Assembly: GCA_034766995.1 (NCBI GenBank)
Contig: CM068313.1
Location: 17,744,012 to 17,808,011, forward strand
Length of the DNA: 64,000 nt
Source of the DNA: Acanthacorydalis orientalis
Lineage: Eukaryota > Arthropoda > Insecta > Megaloptera > Corydalidae
Direction: 5' to 3'
The notes beneath the pieces are model-generated. The model made no database searches, was not told the DNA's origin, and saw only the letters and a program-made list of their open reading frames with translations. The position numbers and the translations under genes are program-made. Position 1 is the stretch's first letter; each line of letters opens with the position of its first letter. Below, one piece after another: positions 1 through 11,880 of this stretch.

Positions 1-243
1 TATATTCGGCAGAACAGAATAAATAATGTCATAATAAGTCAGGTTGATGCTGTTTATATTTATTATAGATATTTATTTTTAATGAATATTTTTACATATT
101 TTTGATTTATTGTTCTTCAGATATTAGTATTAAGAAAACTTTATAATTTGTTTAAAACCAATTAGATTAAGGATAGATTAGCAAGTTTCGATTTTTAAAC
201 ACATTCGAATGTTTTAGTTAAAACTTGGAATACTTAAAAAAAT

Positions 244-249
<6 letters not shown>

Positions 250-290
<41 letters not shown>
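250..290. repeat. (TA)n microsatellite, 41 bp
   Basis: Pure alternating TA run in plain AT-rich DNA. Confidence 0.97.
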
Positions 291-293
<3 letters not shown>

Positions 294-1565
294 ATTACAT
301 TTATTTTATTTAAATCAATATTCTCTCCCTCTGAAAGCCTACGCTACTTAAATGTTATTAACATTTCAAATATTAGATATAATTTTTTAAAAAAATTGTA
401 CAAATTTAACGAAACTAATTCAGGATGTTTAAAATTCAAGGTTCATAAATTTAAATATATAGAAAGAAATCACATTGGTGACATATTTACTATACAACTG
501 TTTGCACACGGCTAAATGAAAAAATACAATACTTTAATATAATAATAGTGTGTTATAACTGTTTCAGTATGAAAATTCTTTTTAACATTTTTTATGTCAC
601 ACATAATACCTCTTTATTACATTTATAGAATTAAAATCAAATAAAATAGAATATATATATATATATATATAAAATTTTAAACAGTATAATAGTGCAGTCA
701 ACAATATAGTTAAAATCGATAATATTAGTGCTTTTTAATCGTCATATAAATATTTTTGTTTAAAATTTTTGAAGTATTTTTGTAACATTTTCTTAATGCG
801 TTTTCAAAAGTCTATATAATGATATTAATATATTCAAAATAAGTTTTTTTCTGTTTTATTAATGAAATTTATATGTTTAAAGCTATATTGTACTTAATAT
901 TAAATCTTATGAATAAAAAGGTATTTTAACAAAATATTTTTTCTTTGTACAATATTTTTTAAAAAAAAAATACATATGCAAAGTAGAAAAAAATATTACT
1001 AACATTTGTAAAAACGCTGACAAAAGTATTTACTGAATCGGTTACCTAAATTACATCAATAATTTCATGTTTCCGAATTGTTACTAATTATCAATCGATG
1101 TACAAAAAAATACATTCAATTTAATAATGGCAACAATAAAACGGAACCGATATTGTTCTTTTATTCTAGAACAATTATATTCCCATATACTCGTATTTTT
1201 ATGACTTTTACCATTCTAAAAATAAATTAACTTCAATATTTGACCTTAGAGTTATTTCTCATGGAAAAATATTTCGAAAATATCCAATTCAATGGATTTG
1301 GAAACAAAATGTTCAATAGCCAACAAATAAATACATTGTTATCATTAAGGAAAATGCAAAAAGTGTCATTGCAACAATATAATTAACATATTTCGTTTAG
1401 CAAAAGAAGATAAAAACTATAGTTAAGTGTTTCTTATAATAAAATACGTTTAGTGTTTTTGTAAATAAAATGTTAAGAGATGAAAATGAAGAAATACGAA
1501 TTAGCAATAAGAATTGAATTTTGTAAAAAGGTTTCAAAATTAATTAGTCTACTTTGTGTTTTATC

Positions 1566-1569
<4 letters not shown>

Positions 1570-1615
<46 letters not shown>
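1570..1615. repeat. (TA)n microsatellite, 46 bp
   Basis: Pure alternating TA run about 350 bp from the exon candidate at 1960-2241. Confidence 0.97.
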
Positions 1616-1619
<4 letters not shown>

Positions 1620-1959
1620 TTTAGATTCATGCTAAAAATGTGCTTTATTCATTACAATTGAAAAAAAAACACTTTCACTTTTTATTTTTCTTAGATTATT
1701 GTATTCACCCACATTATATTTACAGTAAATTGTGCAATTTAGAAATTGCATACATTATTACTTATTATTTTAATTTTCTGTGTTTATTAATATGAAAAAA
1801 ACTATATTTTCTGTGCTTAAATAATAAATTTCGTCTATTGAAAACATTAAAAATGAGTTGACTAAACCAACAGATGAAATATTCTTATGTCGAGTGTACA
1901 AGCGTTATATAAAAGTGGTATTTATCGCTATTTGAAATTAGACTATGAGAAATACTTAC

Positions 1960-2241
1960 CAGAAAATCTTGCTAGAAACCTGTAGAATTGCGTGGCTATT
2001 GAATCTGCCGCACAAAGGCACCGGGTTCCAGTAACAGAAGTATCGGCAACTATATTTTCAGATGTTCGGGCGACCCGCACCCGATCCTCTTCCAGGACGT
2101 GTATACCGGATTTACACCGAAAATCATCATCTAAACATGTTGCAGTCATAGATGATGACGATGATGATGTCCACGGTGCTACTTCCGGCACCGTTAAACC
2201 ATTACACACATCCGTGTTCATCATGGCCTCCAAACGGAACA
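1960..2241 (-). CDS. Candidate internal coding exon, product unknown
   Basis: Read on the minus strand, this 282-bp segment is clearly richer in G and C than its surroundings and is open throughout. It starts after a pyrimidine-rich acceptor ending CCTTAAAG and ends at a perfect GTAAGT donor (1954-1959). Both boundaries fall after the first base of a codon (phase 1-1), so the exon is 94 codons long and could be skipped without a frameshift. The reading includes a Met-Met pair near its start, a run of six serines and the stretch CLDDDFRCKSG. That last piece vaguely recalls the start of an LDL-receptor class A module, but the remaining cysteines and the acidic motif are missing, so I do not assign a domain. 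A plus-strand frame is also open across the same DNA (1992-2447), so strand is not certain. The splice signals favour minus. Confidence 0.42.
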
Positions 2242-2289
2242 CTTTAAGGAGTGAAAACACAAACTTGACACATAACACAACCAAATATC

Positions 2290-3124
2290 CCGGAACCTTA
2301 GAGTTTATAATTTCACGAATATTGTCTATTATAAAAATAGTTTCGATAAGTTCTTATGCACATTTCGGTAATATTATAATCGTTTTTATTCAGAGAAGTT
2401 TTTATAAAAGCGAACTAGGCGAGATGCATTTACATATTTCATATTAAAAATGATGATCGAATTATTTGAGTTTGAATGTTAAGTGTGCCATTAACCGTTT
2501 TGGGAAATAGTAGGAGTACTGAAATCATGAATCATTTTCGTCATATGATGTAATTGCATGGAAAAATAATCGTGATATTTCGAAGAGCGAGAAATTAATA
2601 TGAATTTAATATTAACGTTATTTTAATGCTAATATCACAAAATTATATTAACTTCATGTGTAAAATAAATGTGGAACATATTAATCTACCTTTAATATAC
2701 CGCTGAAAGATTTGATTAAGAAATGATTGTTGCCAGATGTTTGAAATCACTGGAGGTAACTTAGTCGTTCGTATTAAAAGAAACAGATTAAGACATTTTT
2801 TTCGTTTTCGTAACTTCGTCAAATTTTTAAAATACACATATTGTTCATGAATGAATGCATGTAGAACCGGCGCTACATTTCACCAGTTTATTAACCTTTT
2901 CTGTTTGATGAACTTGAGAATAATTAATTCTTTAATTATATTCTCTTACGCTTCACAAACCAGGTAGAAAAATGTGAAACGGGAAAAATGAAGAGAAATA
3001 TATTTTATTTACTTCTTATAAACACTTTCACATGCCTATTGCAATTTTAATACGTTCAGTTGTACAGTTAATGCTTCCCGATTAGAAATTATACTACGAT
3101 CGATCAATTTTTTACAAAATTGTA
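2290..3124. other. AT-rich non-coding stretch
   Basis: No gene, array or recognisable element is seen here. Confidence 0.6.
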
Positions 3125-3560
3125 ATCACATGTACTCTAGACGCGGCGCAAAACACGACATACGAATACACACGTCCAACTCAACCTAATATCAGTAAGC
3201 ATCTGCTACATACTACTTCTTCAACTCTACTGCCGTGCGTGCGACATAGGAGTAACGAACATTGTCGAACGTACACGAACGCGTTACAGTCGACCAAAAA
3301 AATAATAAGGTGCAATGGACTTGCAACACTTTCAGGTGTGTAATATACACATTAAACACGTCTCTATTTGTTATTGGGCCGTCGGTTGAACCAATTTCAC
3401 CATCGACCAAAGAAAGAGTTTACGGCGTCGATTTTTTGCGTAGAATGTAATTACCCATTGATTCTTCAGACTATACGAAATAGATTTTTTGCGAAACGGA
3501 CGTACGTAATCGACATACTGATATACTGTTTTATCCACAAAGAAAGACGACAATAATTAG
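3125..3560. promoter_or_regulatory. CpG-rich block, possible regulatory DNA
   Basis: About 430 bp with many CG dinucleotides (for example near 3142-3150, 3234-3242, 3278-3290, 3423-3432 and 3500-3512) in DNA that otherwise has very few. Short open frames of 60-65 codons exist on both strands, but none has convincing splice sites, start context or protein-like composition. A promoter, enhancer or unrecognised mobile fragment are all possible. I see no TATA plus initiator arrangement that would settle it. Confidence 0.25.
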
Positions 3561-3752
3561 AGATAAACACATTTAGTATCGAAGAATATAATTTTACACG
3601 ACATGTGATATGCTTGTAATAATTTACAAATTAGAACATTTTTCTTTAAAAAAAAAATAAATTTGACGTAAGCAATTTTAAAACATTTAATTAAATAAAG
3701 TACGGAATATATAAACAATTTTTTTATGTTTTTAACGATATTAATTCAAATT

Positions 3753-3755
<3 letters not shown>

Positions 3756-3820
<65 letters not shown>

Positions 3821-3851
3821 TAGACAGATATATAGATGGAGAGAGAGAGAG
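3756..3851. repeat. Compound (TA)n-(GA)n microsatellite
   Basis: A 62-bp TA run (3756-3817), a short degenerate ATAGA linker, then a GA run (about 3839-3851). Confidence 0.95.
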
Positions 3852-4504
3852 CGACTCATGAAAAATAAAAGTTTATAATATTGTTCTTTTATTTCATTCT
3901 GTTTTAAATGGCAGTTATATTGTAAATACACAACATTCAACTTTAATTTATTTTAAGTAGTTGATTATTTTAAACCCCAAAGGTATTTTAACAGTAAAAG
4001 TTATTTATACATTATACTGCCAGGTTTTGTAAGATAATAATTACTTGCATCAAAAATGAAAAGCATAGCTAAACTACATTGTTTTTTAATTACCCATTTA
4101 CTATATATTAAAATAGGATACTTTTCGCCAGATCACGGCCTATAAATGATAGAATAAGAAAGTGTAACTAAACTGATCTTATTCTGTAGAACTACATTCG
4201 TAAATATGTCCTTATAATAATCTTTTTGTATATAAAAAATAATTCCTTCGTAAAGTTTCCGATAAAAACTACAAGAAATAATAAAAAAAAAAATAATTTA
4301 AACTGTTTTAATGTAATATAAAAATAAAAACTTAATAAGACAATTACTATTTCATTACTTATATGACGTGACATGACTTTATTGCACCTTGATAAAAATA
4401 TTTAATTTTTATTATGATTTATGTTAATTATGAAATTATTAACGTAACTAAATGATATCTATTATTTAGTTTTGATTTTTAATGAAAAATTATTGATTTC
4501 CTTT

Positions 4505-4508
<4 letters not shown>

Positions 4509-4556
<48 letters not shown>
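4509..4556. repeat. (TA)n microsatellite, 48 bp
   Basis: Pure alternating TA run entered through GTGTA. Confidence 0.97.
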
Positions 4557-4563
<7 letters not shown>

Positions 4564-5059
4564 AGAAATAAATGTAAAATTTTAAAGATTTTTTTAAGAG
4601 GATGAAATAGGTAGCCTATTGTATATCAGTTACGCCCACTGATTGTGGCAACTTGTACTTTAAATTGCGTGACAATATATGGAAAATATATTTTAGAATT
4701 GTAACGCATATTGAGAATACTATAATAAATAAGTATAGTATATGAGCAATTATAATTTTAAATTATTAACTTCAAAGTCAAGATTAAATTTTACTAATCA
4801 ACATTCTATTAAAAATTAATTGTATCTATGGCTCTACAACATCTGTATCAACAACCTGTATCAAGTTTTTAAAATTATTTTTCAATATTTCATGTTACTT
4901 TAAAATTAATATCATGAATTTTATTTTTTATGTACACATACCTGTGTTTTCAAGCAATAATAATTAACAAAAAAAAACAATAACTAATACTTATCGCTCT
5001 AAAATCTAGTGGAATTTTATAGGATTTTCGACTGATTTTTTTTAATTGCCAAGTAAAAA

Positions 5060-5094
<35 letters not shown>

Positions 5095-5840
5095 TCTACT
5101 TCATTCGTCAAATGATAAAATAAAATGATGAATACATTTACATTACTTCAAGTTTTCAGATTTTTAGTATTAAATATTTTTATTTAATACATGCATTTTA
5201 ATACAGATAAACTGTATAATTAATAATACTTTCTAAGAATCGATTGATTTTTATATTAAAAGTTGAGGTAACAAATCTTAAAAAAAATTACCAATTTATA
5301 AGATTTTAAATATGTAGCTTTTGTGAATTTTTGTATCTTCTGTAATGTAATTTCATAACACACAACTCAGTTAAATTTATTGCTTTGCTCAATGGGATTT
5401 TACTTGTATTTTACCTACTTTTCCATCCTTTTCTTACATGTGATCGAAATTTTAACATTTTTCAATTTACCAAATTTATAATCTGTGATTTTTCTGGAAA
5501 TTTTGAAAAAGATGTGCTGCTGTTCTAGAGAATGAAGATTTGATTTTTCTTATTAATTGAAAAAATGCAACTAATCAAAACATTTTTAATATACATTCTT
5601 TGTATTATATTAATTTACATATCGAAGCAAATTAATTGTCTTTGTGAAAAATCATTTATTAGAAAATAGATAGACGTATCGTTGTGTTCAACAATAAATG
5701 CACAATATGCGTACATATATAAATTACAAACAGTTTAAAAGAAAAGCATGACCTAATAATCTACAATATAATTGATAATTATATTAAAAAGACCGATAAG
5801 ATAGTTGCGGTATGCAAACATTATTTATGTCAATAGGCGT

Positions 5841-5844
<4 letters not shown>

Positions 5845-5904
<60 letters not shown>
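5845..5904. repeat. (TA)n microsatellite, 60 bp
   Basis: Pure TA run that touches the left end of the transposon remnant at 5904-6773. Confidence 0.97.
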
Positions 5905-5908
<4 letters not shown>

Positions 5909-6773
5909 ACACACACACACACATTCAAAAGGGTCCAAAAAATGTATACACGCTTCAACGTACAAAATATATCCGTAAAAGCTTTATTGTTAAAGTTGTA
6001 CATATATCAAGGGATGCTTATGAGTCATTTTTGACTTCAACAATCATAATAGGTGCTCACAGTGGTCACTATTAGCGTCCAGACACCTCTGCTCTCGGCG
6101 AACTACTTGTACGAGCAACGTTGGCCAAAATACTCACTGTGGTTATGGCGCACAACATTTCAATTTTCCTTAACCCTCAACTAGTCATAATACTGCATTT
6201 TTCGATCAAGATCGTCTTCATTTATGGCATGTAACAATCTTGGGATGTAAACTTTCCATTTTGCTCTCTTAATAATGCGTTGTATGTTTTATCTACTAAC
6301 TCCTGTCTCACGTACATATTGTTTGGCAAACATCTGTGGCGAGCGTGGAAACTATTCTAATACTACAGCCGAGAAAGCAGAATTTGTAGCTGCGCGAGAC
6401 CTCTCGGATCTTTGTCCGCGTACGTCACACACGGTACTATTGGTTTCAAATTTATCACGAATGCGTGCAATTGTCAATCGTGTTGGAGGTACTATTGCAA
6501 ACTCACGCCGCCATTGTCAGTGTACTTCGCACACATTCTCAAATTGAAAGTACCATTCCAAAACGGTCTCGCGTTGCTCGAACGACAATCGCGCCTTTGC
6601 CCTTTTGACTATCTGTCGGTCGCATGTGGCTGTAGCATTTATGTGATTAACGACATCTTTTGAGAAAACATCATATTAAACATTGCCGCCGTAATTCGAT
6701 TCAGCAATGAAGAAAGTTCATAGAGAACCTCTATTAAAGTATGAATATATTTTTTTGGGTCCCTCTGTATACA
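5904..6773 (-). mobile_element. Internally deleted Tc1/mariner-superfamily element (DUF4817-type)
   Basis: A dead DNA transposon about 870 bp long. Both ends carry TGTATACA followed by a shared inner terminal repeat: GGGTCC plus an A-run on the left (5931 onward) and the same read inward from 6763 on the right. In the left copy a (CA)n tract has grown between the two parts. The remnant transposase lies on the minus strand and keeps only its N- and C-terminal parts, so this copy could move only with help from another element. The right end abuts the next transposon (6774) without a spacer, and the left end abuts a TA array. Confidence 0.75.
6044..6683 (-). pseudogene. Transposase remnant: N-terminal HTH region fused to C-terminal tail
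   Basis: On the minus strand, with several stops and frame changes, the reading gives FEQRETVLEWYFQFENV, then PPTRLTIARIRDKFET, then [14 protein letters not shown]. These are typical of the N-terminal helix-turn-helix half of the insect DUF4817-type transposases. Soon after the MQYYD stretch the sequence jumps to RCLDANSDHCEHLL followed by a stop. That matches the extreme C-terminus of the same family, usually ending in GHFEHLL. The whole DDE catalytic core is absent, so this is a deletion derivative and not merely a decayed full copy. It is non-functional. The family assignment rests on recalled sequence pattern and was not checked by search. Confidence 0.72.
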
Positions 6774-8012
6774 TTAGCTGTACACATTAATTCGGTACTT
6801 TTAAACTGAATCAGTCATAACTCTGTTTCAAATTAAAATATTTTCTCGTCATTTTAGGATTTTAAAGTGCCAACCTTAACATTTCAAAACACTTAGCCAA
6901 TCATTTGGCATAAGCTCATAAACAGTCATGAACACAATGGCGCCCGAAATGCAGCATATGAGGCATTGCAAACTGTTCGTACTCCAATGGAAAAAAATGC
7001 TACCAAAGTTGTTGTTCAGCTTTGAGGGAAGGCGTTGTGACGCATAAAACATGCAAAAAATAGTTCCAAAACTTTCAGAGTGGCGATTTTGATCTTTCCG
7101 ATAGAAAACATCTGAACAAAATTAAAGATGAGGAGTTTGAGCATTTGTTAAATGAAAAAAAAACTTCGCTCAGTCTAAACAGCAACTCGCTCAACAACTC
7201 GGAGTTACTCAGCAAGCAATTTCCTTTGTCTACATCGGTTGGAAAAAATTCAAAAGCTAGAGCGATGAATTCCACAAGAGTTCAACTCAGAAAGAGGATG
7301 TGATACGGCTATGTCCTCGCTTACAAGGTTCAAAAGAAGAGATTTTTGTATAAAATCATAACCGGGAATTAAAAATAGGTTTTGTACGACAATCCTAAAC
7401 GCCGAAAATCATGGGTTACGCCCAATGAACTATCTACATCGTCTCCGAAACCGAATATTCACGCAAAAAGTGTTATTGTGTATTTCGTGGGACATTCATT
7501 GTATGGTGTACTATAAGTTGCTCGAACCTGGTCAGACTGTAAATTCAGAGCATTGCCAACAACAGCTCATCCGTTTGAGTGATGAATTAGAGAGAAAGAG
7601 ACCATTCCCTGGTGAGGGAACGAGGCAAGTCATTTTGCATTGCAACACGACAAAGCTCGGCCGCACGTAGCGAAAGGTACCAAAGACGTTATTTGTTCGT
7701 TGAGCTGGAAAGTTCTCGCTCATGCGGCATATTCACCGTCCCCAGCCCCATCAGATTATCACCTGTTCCAGTCGCTTCAACATCACCTGACTGATGCCCA
7801 TTTTAAAATAGTGGGAGAGGTCTGAAAATGCATTGACGACTACATCGACTTAAAGTCGCCATCTTTTTTTCGACAAGGGATTCGTCAGGTATCCAACAAA
7901 TGGAGCAATAGTATACAAAATAATGGGAGATATTTTGAGAATTGAAATGTATTCTATTTTTTTGTAAATAAACATTCATTTTCTATAAGAAAGCATCAAA
8001 TTAATTTGTACA

Positions 8013-8017
<5 letters not shown>
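6774..8017 (+). mobile_element. Mariner element, family A, near full length (about 1.24 kb)
   Basis: The terminal inverted repeats are clear. The left end reads TTAGCTGTACACATTAATTC and the right end, read inward, TTAGATGTACAAATTAATTT. The length is normal for a mariner. The right end is followed directly by a TA array (8018-8096), as expected for insertion at TA. The transposase frame inside is broken. Two shortened relatives lie at 35471-35999 and 47769-47950. Confidence 0.88.
6937..7945 (+). pseudogene. Mariner (DD34D) transposase pseudogene, family A
   Basis: The reading starts MAPEMQHMRHC and ends NNGRYFEN before a stop, so both ends of the protein are represented. The N-terminal half includes AQQLGVTQQAIS, a helix-turn-helix signature. 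The middle includes YYKLLEPGQTVNSEHCQQQL. The catalytic half shows HDKARPHVAK and APSDYHLFQSLQHHL. The spacing between the second and third aspartates is 34 residues, the mariner DD34D pattern. The first catalytic motif is ruined: the expected TGDEKW reads TGN-stop-K-stop, so the aspartate is an asparagine. Frameshifts around 7260-7400 and 7640 and a stop near 7827 add to this. It is a dead copy of an enzyme that would cut and paste the element at TA targets. Confidence 0.85.

Positions 8018-8096
<79 letters not shown>
8016..8096. repeat. (TA)n microsatellite, about 80 bp
   Basis: One of the longest TA runs in the window. It begins exactly where the mariner at 6774-8017 ends. Confidence 0.97.
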
Positions 8097-8099
<3 letters not shown>

Positions 8100-8562
8100 T
8101 ACATACACATCACTTTATTTAATTTTTATTTTAATGATGATAATATGTAAATTATTGTTTAAAACATAAATTAAATTTGATAAAAAATTAACATAACTTG
8201 TAAATTTTCAGTCAACCCGAGTTTATGGACATAAATATCATGAAACGAAACAACTATTTAATTAAGTAAAAATTCATTGATTATAACAAACATTATTCTG
8301 TTACACTAACACCACACACAATTATTTAGTTTTTCATTTGAAATCGGTGCTTTAAAACATTATAAACGAAAATCTTATTTAGTATTAGAACAGAACAAAA
8401 AAAAAATGAAAGTAAGGAGTTACTGATAAAAACATGTAATTAAAATATAATACTTTAAAAAAATTTAATATAATACCTAAATTTAAAATAATCATTGAAT
8501 ATCGTATTATATTTGATGTGTTAACCACTATAATTATTTTATTCTACATTTATGAGAGTAAC

Positions 8563-8564
<2 letters not shown>

Positions 8565-8624
<60 letters not shown>
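8565..8624. repeat. (TA)n microsatellite, 60 bp
   Basis: Pure TA run about 470 bp after the array at 8016-8096. Confidence 0.97.
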
Positions 8625-8626
<2 letters not shown>

Positions 8627-9432
8627 CAATAAAGTAATAGAAATGAATTGATAAAAATAAGTTTTAGTCGATATTTATGTATCTTATGAACAAATATATA
8701 TTTAACATTTTTGGTAATCGATGTTATTTGCAGATATTTTAGTAAAATAAATTAAAACGTTTTAAGAAAATACTAGTAGGTTTAAGTTTGCTAAATACTT
8801 TTTGGGAACAAATTGTAAATCAACCTGAGTAGGATGTGATGCAGAGGCGCCAGATTGTCGGAGTCGGTCCTATCATACTATCTCACTGATAAGCTAATTG
8901 AATGACATAATTGCCTGTGCTACTATGTCGTATATCACTTAGTCGTGACCGTTATACATTCTGTCGATCTGTACTCAACGTGTAAACGTGATGATGAAAT
9001 ATGCCAGTCCATTTCTTTCGGTCAATTGATGAATCGAATTTATACTTGTTACAATGTCAGTTGACACCGTGACGTTCTGACAATTTGTCAAATATAATGA
9101 TGAAGGCCATAAATGATAGTTATAATCTAATATATTAATGGTCATATATCATGCATGCTATGAAAATGTGGACATTTTCAAATGTCGTTTTGCATCCAAC
9201 AAATATTTTCACTGTTTTATGAAATATATATGAGCTTTTTATTTGTACTTGAAATTAATGTCAAGTACACATTATTTACCGTTAACATTTATTTTGAAAA
9301 CATACTAAATGAAAACAAAAATTAATATTTTTTATAATTGTACCACGCCTAACAACTAATTAAAACAATTATTTAAACTTTTTAATTTTCCAGAAAGATT
9401 TATTACCTCAAATGTGATATAACTGATATAAA

Positions 9433-9439
<7 letters not shown>

Positions 9440-9499
<60 letters not shown>
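9440..9499. repeat. (TA)n microsatellite, 60 bp
   Basis: Pure TA run ending in ATACATAC. Confidence 0.97.
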
Positions 9500-9503
<4 letters not shown>

Positions 9504-9630
9504 CTATATACGATAATTCAATTTAGGCTTCCAAATGAAAGTATTAAAAAACCGTCAAAAATTAAAAAAAATATGTTATTTTTCATTTTTGCGATTTTTT
9601 TTAATACTTACATATAAAATCCTAACTTGA

Positions 9631-9633
<3 letters not shown>

Positions 9634-9678
<45 letters not shown>
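9634..9678. repeat. (TA)n microsatellite, 45 bp
   Basis: Pure TA run followed by CATATACATATA. It lies only about 135 bp from the preceding array. Confidence 0.97.
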
Positions 9679-9692
<14 letters not shown>

Positions 9693-10853
9693 ATTTTAAT
9701 GGAAGCGTTTTCTAAAATAACCAAAAAAACTATTAAAGTGTTTGTTTATAACATATTATATGATATATTCTCATTCTTCGTTTACCACATATTAATGACA
9801 ATCATTTCTGATTTAAATTATTTTAGATTCAAGATATTTTTACTTCGATTCAAAAAGCACTTCAAATAATTATGAAGTACATTTTATATAACTTAATTTA
9901 AGGTAAATTATTATGTTTTCAAATTTAATGCAATTAAATCTTATATCAAAAGAATGTACCTATACATAATTTACTATTATGGTGATTACTTTCATTATTA
10001 ATTTTTTTCGAAAAAAATAATGAAAAAATAAACCTTCCTAATGTTAAATGAAATTTTGTTGTTGAAATAATTTTATTTGATTTTATACCCAGAGTCAGTG
10101 TCATCGTACATGACATTTAATTTTTACCTTTAAAAATTAAGTAAAAATGCATGTTTATTATATATGTTATTACTATTATAGAATACCATGTTCAATGACT
10201 TGGAGTATAATAATTTTCAAAAGACAGTATATAGACAACCGTAGAAAAATAACTATTTGACAGTCAATACACTTACTATCATAAACTTACTATAAATTAT
10301 TATGAAGTAACCTTCAAAAGCAAGTATGAATTGTGATGGTACAAACAGTGATAATACACAACACATATTCTGTATCACGTACAAAACGCCATATACAATC
10401 CTCAAGAAGTATTCAACTATTTCGTATTTATTACTGAACAAAGATAATGTACTGAAAATACCATCGAGCATAGACATCTCTTTCTTTCGATGAAAAGTCG
10501 TGTTCGAGTTGAAAATCTGGTTTCCATAATTGCAACAACTTTGATAATTAAACCCCACTATGAATAAGAATGCGAAACGTGTATTATTTGTATTTAACTG
10601 AGATAGAGTATTTTTCAATAATGAAAACCATAAGACTTGTTAGTCACAATGACTTGTCTGCTTTACTGTCAGGTATACGACACAATTCATTCATTGTCAC
10701 CTACTTATAAATATTTTTAGAGTGAAATCTTATGTGGAATTTTTGCCAGGTAAAGTCTTGCAAATGGTTTTTACTTAGATTAATACAACATTGTTAGAAA
10801 ATTATCCACAATTACATAAAATTTATATATAAGTATTAACTATAACAAAACAG

Positions 10854-10861
<8 letters not shown>

Positions 10862-10899
<38 letters not shown>

Positions 10900-10911
10900 G
10901 TATGTATGTAT
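10862..10911. repeat. (TA)n then (TATG)n compound repeat
   Basis: A 31-bp TA run, CACA, then TATG units. Confidence 0.93.
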
Positions 10912-11477
10912 GCCGCATCACAAAGAAAACTATTAAAATCCGTATATATAATTTTATGTGGGTTAATGTTGAACAGGAATATAACTCTTTACTGATATTA
11001 CTAGCATAAAACATGAAAAATTTACGTCTCATTTGACAAATATAGTAGTCATAGACTATTTTTGACGTCATCGCAAAACTTACAGAACTGACGAAATAAT
11101 TATTTTTGTATTTTTATTATAACATACACGTTTATTTAAATACAAAAATAACTGATGATATAAAAGGGACACTTCATATTAAAATTACAATGTACATTAC
11201 TGTTTACACAAATTAAACATTCGATACGTGTACATTAAAAACAGTGATCATCTTACATTTTCAAAATTTGAAAAAATACATAAACATTCAAAGTATGTAA
11301 TCTTATAGTCAATATTGATTAGTTTCAAATTTCTTTAATAGACGTTAACTAAGGTAACTTTATGTATATGTAAGTGCTTTAACATTGAGTTTTATAATTG
11401 GGAAAACTTGAATAATTCTTTAAACATTTTACACACTGAAATATTTTTTTGGCATTTTCAGTAAACAGCCTTTAATA

Positions 11478-11480
<3 letters not shown>

Positions 11481-11540
<60 letters not shown>
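11481..11540. repeat. (TA)n microsatellite, 60 bp
   Basis: Pure TA run directly followed by the unusual block at 11541-11880. Confidence 0.97.
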
Positions 11541-11543
<3 letters not shown>

Positions 11544-11880
11544 GACAGTTCAAAAATCCACTTTAGTGCTATCATTTTTTTTAGATATATTGTTTTCACA
11601 TCCCTACTTTACTGAACTTTTTTAAATGGTTATACGTTTTTCATTCACACGACCCCCTAAACTGCTCACCATCTATACAACTACGAAGGCAACGTTCAGG
11701 CGAGGTATACAACGGAATTTTGTCAATGCGATTATAACAGGCAGGACGTGCTCATGCCCCGGATAGTTTATTTAGTAAATAAAAGGCATTGGAACTCAAA
11801 GGAGAGCGCCGAACGACCTATTGTACAGCAGCGACAAATATTACCGTCATGTTAGTGTGAGGTCGAGAATGTTGGTCGGT
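11541..11880 (-). other. GC-richer block, possible transposon fragment
   Basis: The segment at 11640-11880 is much less AT-rich than its surroundings. The minus strand contains the reading SPERCLRSCIDGEQF, which weakly recalls the last residues of mariner transposases (ERW..CID..G.YF). The location next to a TA array fits a transposon. Everything else is unrecognised and no terminal repeat was found, so this is a tentative call. Confidence 0.2.

Larger units (their letters stand above)
1..1955. other. AT-rich non-coding stretch
   Basis: I see no gene here. The stretch holds TA arrays at 250-290, 650-671 and 1570-1615 and many A or T homopolymers. A 96-codon reading frame at 225-515 is carried by the TA repeat and is not credible. 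Confidence 0.7.
3565..5840. other. AT-rich non-coding stretch with TA arrays
   Basis: No gene is seen. It contains TA arrays at 3756-3817, 4509-4556 and 5063-5090 and otherwise unremarkable AT-rich sequence. Confidence 0.65.

Noticed and set aside
1992..2447. 151-codon plus-strand frame with an aspartate run
   Set aside because: It overlaps the minus-strand exon candidate, which has matching splice sites. The second half of the plus frame is background AT-rich DNA. It is kept as an alternative, not called.
6275..6663. Two plus-strand frames of 83 and 90 codons
   Set aside because: They are antisense shadows of the transposase remnant on the minus strand.
10253..10618. 121-codon minus-strand frame
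   Set aside because: No splice signals, start context or recognised motif, and its composition matches background.
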